The notes beneath the pieces are model-generated. The model searched no databases, had not been told where the DNA came from, and saw only the letters and a list, made by a program, of their open reading frames with translations. Below are positions 31,444 through 34,392 of a stretch of 34,392 nucleotides of DNA, piece after piece. Source of the DNA: Phycisphaerales bacterium (lineage in GTDB: Bacteria > Planctomycetota > Phycisphaerae > Phycisphaerales > JAGLTS01); contig JAGLTS010000006.1 of assembly GCA_023135165.1 (NCBI GenBank), positions 1 to 34,392 of the forward strand, in the 5' to 3' direction. A program made the position numbers and the translations under genes. The first letter of the stretch is position 1; every line of letters starts with the position of its first letter.

Positions 31444-32211
31444 ATGCTGGCGCGTATATTGAAGTCATCTGTGTCATGGCTGCTAACGCCCGTGTCGGCC
31501 AAGGACCTCTTGCTGTACGGAGGTGCTGCCTGTGTACTTCTGTTCATGTTCACAATGGCTTCGCTATTCCATGGACTCGTTGGTTGGGTGCTCCTGGCGC
31601 TCGCTTATCTTTCCGTGCCCATAACCGCGGTCATCGTGTGGAGAGTAGGCGAACATTGGACGAAACGTGATGCGCCAGCCGCTGCCGTTGGTAGCGCTGA
31701 ATCGGAGGGACAATCCGTGCATCGCCTGAACAGTCCTTTTGAACGTCTCCGCAATATCGGCTACCCCGAGCTACGGCAGCTATCCAGTCTCAAGGAAAAG
31801 CGGGAGGCGGTGTCGGCTGCCGAAGCGGCAATTGGAACACCGGCCAAGGTATTCAAGTGGGTTGCGGCGATACTCGTCTGGGGGAGCCTGCCAGCGGTCC
31901 TGATACCCTTGGTGGTGTACTTGTCGAATGTACGCCCGCTCTGGCCACGTCAAGAAGTATTCCTTGTCGCGTTCACAGCTGCGGTGCTCAGCGCCCTGCT
32001 GCTTGCGGCGCTTACGTGCGCGACGTTCCAACTTCTCTTTCGATCAAGCATGAGACGCAGCCTCTCAATCCTTTGTCGAGATATATGTCCATTGTGCGGT
32101 TGCTCGCTGAAGGAGAGATGGTGGTGCTTGGCCACAGAAGAGTGGGTATGCCCCGAGTGCGGCGAAGATCTCCGCATAGGGTCTGCTCATCCAAGAGATT
32201 CTAGAAAATGA
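31444..32211 (+). CDS. Four-helix membrane protein with C-terminal zinc ribbon
   Basis: A 255-residue protein that I do not recognise. Predicted membrane helices are at about 22-42, 45-67, 138-160 and 171-198, with a soluble loop between helices two and three that contains RLRNIGYPELRQLSSLKEKREA. The C-terminus carries two knuckles, CPLCG (215-219) and CPECG (236-240), in a treble-clef or rubredoxin-like zinc ribbon. Both termini are probably cytoplasmic. ATG at 31444 has GGGGAG five bases upstream; an ATG at 31411 is in frame but lacks a site. The gene is flanked on both sides by copies of the long repeat. Base use is more AT-rich than in the flagellar genes, which could mean recent arrival. 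Confidence 0.75.
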   Translation: MLARILKSSVSWLLTPVSAKDLLLYGGAACVLLFMFTMASLFHGLVGWVLLALAYLSVPITAVIVWRVGEHWTKRDAPAAAVGSAESEGQSVHRLNSPFERLRNIGYPELRQLSSLKEKREAVSAAEAAIGTPAKVFKWVAAILVWGSLPAVLIPLVVYLSNVRPLWPRQEVFLVAFTAAVLSALLLAALTCATFQLLFRSSMRRSLSILCRDICPLCGCSLKERWWCLATEEWVCPECGEDLRIGSAHPRDSRK

Positions 32212-32658
32212 CACGGCCTGACGACGTAGACGCCCCACCCCAGGAAGCGAAGTGAGCGCGTGTCGTGGTTCTGAGGTGCACCGGATTCACAGAATTCGGC
32301 TCCGTCTGTTGCGAAGTCGGGCGGGGGTTGGTTGCCTTTGCGCGGGCCGCGGTGCGGGTGAACGGATGGCGCGCGTTGCGGCGGCCAGGCCGGCGAGAAT
32401 CTGCTATGCTGCTCAAGCTCTCATCCGCCGCAGGCGGGGGGTTACACACAATTGCGGCTGATCAGGGTGGCTGAGGGGCTGGGGGGTGGGGGTCGCGGAG
32501 GCGTGTGATGAGCACATGCAACACGATGAGCGCCGCAAGCGAAGGCCTAGATCGACACGATTCCCGTCGAGTTTCGCCGCCGGGGATGGTGGTCGATCAT
32601 GTACTTATCCCTTGTTCCGCACCCAACTCTAACTATCAACAAAGAAGGAGTACTCGTC
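32212..32658. other. Non-coding stretch with long repeat copy 3
   Basis: Most of this gap is repeat copy 3 (32316-32604). The remaining 5' part shows no gene or strong hairpin. The end carries AAGGAG eight bases before the ATG at 32659. Confidence 0.5.
32316..32604 (+). repeat. Long repeat, copy 3
   Basis: Direct-repeat partner of 31105-31377, in the same orientation, 1211 bases downstream. The core reads CTGCTATGCT, a better extended -10 match than in copies 1 and 2. No terminal inverted repeats or target-site duplication were seen. Confidence 0.85.
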
Positions 32659-34347
32659 ATGAACACACAACGCTGTCTCACACTCATCATTCTGACTGCC
32701 CTTCTATCCGTTGTGGCATCTCTTCAAGTGCACGGCCAGCCTCGTCCACCAACGCTGCGCCCGCACAAACCAGCACTTAAGGTCACAACCATGAGGATCG
32801 TGTGCGGTCAATCCGCCTCGATCCAACTGGCAGGTCGCCAGTACACCAAGCTCACCGGTCTTCGGGTTGTTCAGCGAATGAGGCCGGCTCAAGGCGTAAC
32901 GGCATCTCTGAGCGGGCAGACACACCAGGGCTGCAAACTCACCGTTACGGCGGAAAAGAACGCGCGTCTGGGGAACGACTACATGGTTCTGGGCCTCATC
33001 GGGAAGAGAGTGGCGATGAAACTGCCAGTCCTGGTGATCGTGACGGGGCAGCCTGATCCACAGGTGAAGAGCAAGATCAAGGACGATCCGCTGCTCAGGA
33101 AACCCGCAAGAGAACTGCCCCGAGCGCTTTATCGGGGGAAGACAGTCGCGAACGTCCAAGGCATTCCTAAGGCCATCGAGGCTGGCCGGTCCGTCGTGCT
33201 GACCATCACTGGGACGAATTTGCAGCGGTTGACACATGTTGATGCTTTCCGCGGTCCTCGGCAAGATGCCAGTGTTCAGGCGCATCTGGGAATCCCGCTC
33301 AAGACGCACCGCAGACTCACGGTTGATGTCAGCCGTCGGGCTGGACCCGGAACGGTCACGTTGCGCCTGTACGCGGGGAGAGTGGTGGTCAAGGAGTTTA
33401 CGATCCGAATCGTCAAGCCGTCAATCCCGCGACTGCCCAGCCCGGGTTCCGTTACAGAATTTCCATCGGAGCCGCCACCCCCCCCGACTCGAATCGCAGC
33501 GTTGATCCTGGTGGAGAACGGAGGGATCAACCTGGAGGGCGTCTCGGCCCTCACGGACCTCGTCCCGGACATCTGCTATATCACCTGCGCGTCATGGAAC
33601 TTCGATATCAGCGGGGGCGAGACTATCTTGGATATCATTGAGATCATCGGCAGCGAGATCATCGAGCACTGGGAGTGTGCCAATCCAAACAACTGGGAAG
33701 TGGAGTGTCTGACTTTTGAGGACTGGTGGGAGCCGGTGAGCGACTACATCGCGGAGGAAGTCAGTGACGGTGTCAACTCAGTCATACAGAGGACCACGCC
33801 GTTCAAGTACGACAAGGTGGTCAAGCTCGAAGACGCCGAATTCAATGTTGATCGCGTCCTCTCAGAACTTGACAGTCTGGCAGATGACTACCAGGTGGAC
33901 ATTCACGTGCTGAGCCACGGAAATGACGAGTGCTTTATCGGCCATGAGTACTTCTACAGCACCGACCACCAAGACGGCGCTAACTGTTTCTTTGCCAAGC
34001 TAAGGCAAAAGATGGACTCAGGTGAGATTCCGCTGCATCTTCGTGCCGTATACCAGATGAACTGCCTGAGTGGCACGCTCGTGGATGACTGGCTTGATCT
34101 CGGCGCGAAGGTCGTGAACGGTACGGGCCCGCCCAATCAAGGCACCTATTTGAACTCCATGCCTACGCAGTACCACCACTTCCTCACTCACTGGCTGAGT
34201 GGCGACTCGTTCAGCCAGGCCAATTCTAAGTCGTTCAACGACGCGAGAGGATACTTCGACATCGTATATGCGCTTGAGCCACATCTGGTTACCCAGAGCC
34301 AACTCCACGTGCACGGAGACGAATCACTCAAGATGTCAGATCGCTGA
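32659..34347 (+). CDS. Exported protein with clan CD (caspase/legumain-like) peptidase motifs
   Basis: A 562-residue protein with a signal peptide (LTLIILTALLSVVASLQVHG) and two beta-rich regions. The first is about 40-130; the second, about 165-252, looks like an IPT/Ig-like fold (VLTITGTNLQRLTHVDAF, GTVTLRLYAG). After a Pro-rich linker (268-277) comes the C-terminal domain. It has AALILVENGG, then IHVLSHGND (His420-Gly421) and, 49 residues later, AVYQMNCLSGTLVDDW (Cys469) followed by GAKVVNGTG. A hydrophobic strand ending in His-Gly and another ending in x-x-Cys-x-S/G is the active-site signature of clan CD cysteine peptidases. I infer the fold from this pattern; no named family is claimed. 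ATG at 32659 has AAGGAG eight bases upstream. Confidence 0.8.
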   Translation: MNTQRCLTLIILTALLSVVASLQVHGQPRPPTLRPHKPALKVTTMRIVCGQSASIQLAGRQYTKLTGLRVVQRMRPAQGVTASLSGQTHQGCKLTVTAEKNARLGNDYMVLGLIGKRVAMKLPVLVIVTGQPDPQVKSKIKDDPLLRKPARELPRALYRGKTVANVQGIPKAIEAGRSVVLTITGTNLQRLTHVDAFRGPRQDASVQAHLGIPLKTHRRLTVDVSRRAGPGTVTLRLYAGRVVVKEFTIRIVKPSIPRLPSPGSVTEFPSEPPPPPTRIAALILVENGGINLEGVSALTDLVPDICYITCASWNFDISGGETILDIIEIIGSEIIEHWECANPNNWEVECLTFEDWWEPVSDYIAEEVSDGVNSVIQRTTPFKYDKVVKLEDAEFNVDRVLSELDSLADDYQVDIHVLSHGNDECFIGHEYFYSTDHQDGANCFFAKLRQKMDSGEIPLHLRAVYQMNCLSGTLVDDWLDLGAKVVNGTGPPNQGTYLNSMPTQYHHFLTHWLSGDSFSQANSKSFNDARGYFDIVYALEPHLVTQSQLHVHGDESLKMSDR

Positions 34348-34392
34348 CGTCTCGCGAGTGTGAGGGGCAGAAACGGTGTCGGATATGCTCTG

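Noticed and set aside
31105..32604. Insertion sequence or composite transposon around the zinc-ribbon gene
   Set aside because: No transposase, no terminal inverted repeats and no target-site duplication could be seen.

Overview
The window looks like a chromosomal segment of a GC-rich planctomycete, probably from the Phycisphaerae. The evidence is paired C-terminal dockerin-like calcium loops (GDLDGDGDTDQSDLGILL type) on exported proteins, a Tat-exported Rossmann protein, a long membrane-anchored TPR protein, and a flagellar operon with separate fliH, fliI, fliJ, a motE-like gene, fliK, flgD, a flagellar-operon protein, flgE and flbD. The lineage is inferred from protein style; no rRNA or tRNA gene was seen.

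Layout. (1) 1-2376: the start of a disulfide oxidoreductase gene on the minus strand, cut by the window edge, faces a Tat-exported Rossmann-fold gene; a small lipoprotein gene follows. (2) 2505-6737: three consecutive plus-strand genes for exported proteins that end in the same double dockerin-like module. They are a C45-like amidohydrolase and two tandem paralogues of an Omp28/thioredoxin-like protein, the second with an extra unassigned domain. A clear intrinsic terminator closes this block. (3) 7041-9686: clpB. A roughly 400-base convergent gap with one good hairpin follows. (4) 10094-29349: minus-strand block. In transcription order it holds an RDD membrane protein, a TPR membrane protein, a FlgN-like chaperone, a soluble histidine kinase, a sigma-54 response regulator, then flgB, flgC, fliE, fliF, fliG, fliH, fliI, fliJ, motE-like, fliK, flgD, a flagellar-operon protein, flgE and flbD. 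Most junctions overlap or are very short, so flgB to flbD is probably one transcript. (5) 29350-34347: an accessory region with long non-coding stretches, a repeat family, a phased T-tract array and three plus-strand genes: a NucS-like/DUF4268 nuclease-type protein, a four-helix membrane protein with a zinc ribbon, and an exported protein with the His-Gly...Cys motif pair of clan CD (caspase/legumain-like) peptidases.

How the parts fit. The kinase and the GAFTGA-containing regulator sit immediately upstream of flgB. The 156-base gap between regulator and flgB holds a good -24/-12 sigma-54 promoter match and, about 85 bases upstream of the inferred start, a perfect 7-3-7 palindrome shaped like an enhancer-binding-protein site. 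This suggests the regulator drives the basal-body/hook operon directly.

The most unusual material is in the last 5 kb. A 45-base promoter-like core occurs upstream of all three accessory genes. Two long copies of the repeat flank the membrane zinc-ribbon gene as direct repeats, and nine T-tracts spaced 10-12 bases apart predict curved DNA in front of the nuclease-type gene. The clan CD assignment and any link between the three genes are inferences that need searches I could not run.
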